From Salinicola endophyticus (GTDB lineage: Bacteria; Pseudomonadota; Gammaproteobacteria; Pseudomonadales; Halomonadaceae), in assembly GCF_003206575.1 (NCBI RefSeq), contig NZ_PZJO01000003.1, positions 218,246 through 282,245 on the forward strand: a stretch of DNA of 64,000 nucleotides, written 5' to 3'. Below, one piece after another: positions 62,880 to 64,000 of this stretch. The position numbers were made by a program, and so were the translations under genes. The notes beneath the pieces were generated by a model. The model ran no database searches, was not told the DNA's origin, and worked only from the letters and a program-made list of their open reading frames with translations. Each line of letters opens with the position of its first letter. The stretch's first letter is position 1.

Positions 62880-63575
62880 ATGAGCGAGATTGACTCCGGC
62901 CTGCTGGCCAAATTGCACGACTTCGTTTCGGTATCGGAACTATCCCGCGATGGGCGCCTGAAACTGCCACCGGAAAGAACGCTGTGCGAGCGATTCTCGA
63001 TGCATCGCTCATCGGTCAGGAATCTGCTGTCGGTGCTCCAGAGCCTGGGATTCATCGAACGCCGGCAGGGTTCGGGCACCTTTCTGAGAATGCCCGAACC
63101 CGTCTTCATCCAGCTCTACTTCGAACTGGCCCTGAAGTTGAACTACATCTCTGTCGATCACATGGAAATGGCGCGGGAAATGTTCGAGCGCGAGATCGTC
63201 CAGGCCGCGACGACGCATCACAACGCCCAGGAGCTGGAAAAACTGGAACGGCTCTGCGAGCGTATCGTCACTACCACGGATATCAACGACGGTCTCCAGG
63301 CCGACTACGAGTTCCATGAACAGCTGGCGATCATGGCCGGCAATCCCGCCATTCTGATCATTTTCCAGGGACTCTCGTCGGTGCTCAAGAAAGTGCTCCA
63401 CCACCGCCGTGTACTGGCGCGCCAATCCCCTCAGTCGCAGAAGAAGACCAACGAAACCCATATCGCCATCGTCGCGGCGATCAAGGCGAGAGATCCCGAT
63501 CTGGCCCGTCAGGCCATGTTCGACCACTTCGAAACCTGGAACCAGCAGACGATGCGATCCTATGCGGGTAGCTGA
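62880..63575 (+). CDS. GntR-family regulator, FadR/FCD subfamily
   Basis: A 231-residue regulator. The winged helix is GRLKLPPERTLCERFSMHRSSVRNLLSVLQSLGFIERRQGSGTFL, and residues ~85-225 are an FCD-type helical ligand domain (EMAREMFEREIVQAA, DYEFHEQLAIMAGNPAILIIF, THIAIVAAIKARDPDLARQAMFDHF with the metal-site histidines). It is last in the operon. Two TGGT-NN-ACCA dyads lie upstream of the operon and are its probable targets, with a sugar acid as inducer. Confidence 0.9.
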   Translation: MSEIDSGLLAKLHDFVSVSELSRDGRLKLPPERTLCERFSMHRSSVRNLLSVLQSLGFIERRQGSGTFLRMPEPVFIQLYFELALKLNYISVDHMEMAREMFEREIVQAATTHHNAQELEKLERLCERIVTTTDINDGLQADYEFHEQLAIMAGNPAILIIFQGLSSVLKKVLHHRRVLARQSPQSQKKTNETHIAIVAAIKARDPDLARQAMFDHFETWNQQTMRSYAGS

Positions 63576-64000
63576 GCCCCACCTGCCAGAGCGCGATATG
63601 CCGGCAGGCAGCGACAAGACGCCAGCCACGACAAAGGGTGATCCCCCTCACTCCTGACTGACACGCCTGTTTTCCCAATCTTCACGTTGCGTCGCACTCT
63701 TCACATCGCACCACACTGTCATTGGCAACAGTAGTCGCGTGACTCTGCATGCCGACTCACCCCACTCCGCTTCCCATCGATTTTCATGGTTCGATCACTC
63801 CGCGGTATTCAACCCAATAGCCACAGCCACTCAAGACATTGGCCACTCAAGACATTGGCCGCTTAAGACATTGACCGAACCCAGTTCCGGCAAGTCTGCG
63901 AAACGGTTTGATCATCCAGCTCGACATCGCCACTTCCTCGGCGGTAGAGATCACCATGAACGATTGTCAGTGGCAGTCACGTAAAAACGCCCCGCGTCAC
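63576..64000. other. intergenic region at window end, no gene recognised
   Basis: 425 bp after the GntR gene. A short plus-strand frame at 63739-63984 runs through the tandem repeat and lacks a ribosome-binding site, so I do not call it. No promoter or terminator stands out apart from the repeat. Confidence 0.5.
63827..63874. repeat. 16-bp tandem repeat, three units
   Basis: CCACTCAAGACATTGG twice exactly, then CCGCTTAAGACATTGA with three changes. It lies in the non-coding region past the GntR gene. Confidence 0.85.

Noticed and set aside
63739..63984. 81-codon plus-strand frame at the window end
   Set aside because: Runs through a tandem repeat; no start signals or homology pattern.

Overview
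The window is high-GC chromosomal DNA, most likely from a halophilic gammaproteobacterium of the Halomonadaceae (Halomonas, Salinicola or Kushneria type). I infer this from the gene content: complete leucine and valine/isoleucine breakdown clusters, a BCCT betaine transporter beside an N-demethylation cluster, BaeSR-like control of an RND pump, and long palindromic intergenic repeats of a type I associate with that family. No rRNA, tRNA or CRISPR array was seen.

Region by region. (1) 1-7.9 kb: an operon-like run for branched-chain acyl-CoA oxidation (acyl-CoA dehydrogenase, enoyl-CoA hydratase, 3-hydroxyisobutyryl-CoA hydrolase-like, two acyl-CoA ligases, SDR, thiolase). (2) 8-18 kb: a convergent thioesterase, a GntP permease, an AT-richer FUSC-like gene, then liuABCDE for leucine/isovalerate. 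Near-identical 16-bp palindromes precede the permease and liuA. (3) 18-25.5 kb: an AT-rich island, all genes on the minus strand. Its core is a cluster of five integron attC sites with no integrase (a CALIN). The cassettes carry a lone reverse transcriptase resembling phage-defence RTs, a PIN-like nuclease, a frameshifted trypsin-like protease, an orphan 99-aa protein and a ParB/sulfiredoxin-fold protein. Tautomerase, GNAT and ABM-monooxygenase genes sit beside it. (4) 25.8-31 kb: LiuR-type MerR regulator (now about 8 kb from liuABCDE), DUF72, PdxY, MltA, HdeD, SDR. (5) 31-39 kb: two-component system divergent from an RND/MFS efflux operon. (6) 39-43 kb: Zur-box-led zinc ABC transporter operon. 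(7) 43-54 kb: BCCT transporter, Rieske N-demethylase and reductase, StcD/DgcA-type demethylase, TetR regulator with a perfect dyad operator, EtfBA, and a formaldehyde dehydrogenase that has lost two structural-zinc cysteines. Next to it is a second Zur-like box, identical over 17 bp to the first, and a COG0523 metallochaperone. (8) 55-63.6 kb: a GntR-controlled catabolic operon with split transketolase, TRAP transporter, beta-hydroxyacid dehydrogenase, TIM-barrel isomerase and SDR; its substrate is unknown.

How the genes work together: acyl-CoA dehydrogenases and the demethylase can both feed electrons to EtfBA. Methyl groups removed from betaine-like substrates become formaldehyde for FrmA. 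Zinc limitation appears to be sensed at two loci that share an operator. Four copies of a 130-155 bp long-hairpin repeat (plus one of a second family) are scattered through the window. Two copies in opposite orientation bracket the cassette island, and one sits inside the liu operon. Their terminal stems differ in sequence but stay complementary within each copy.
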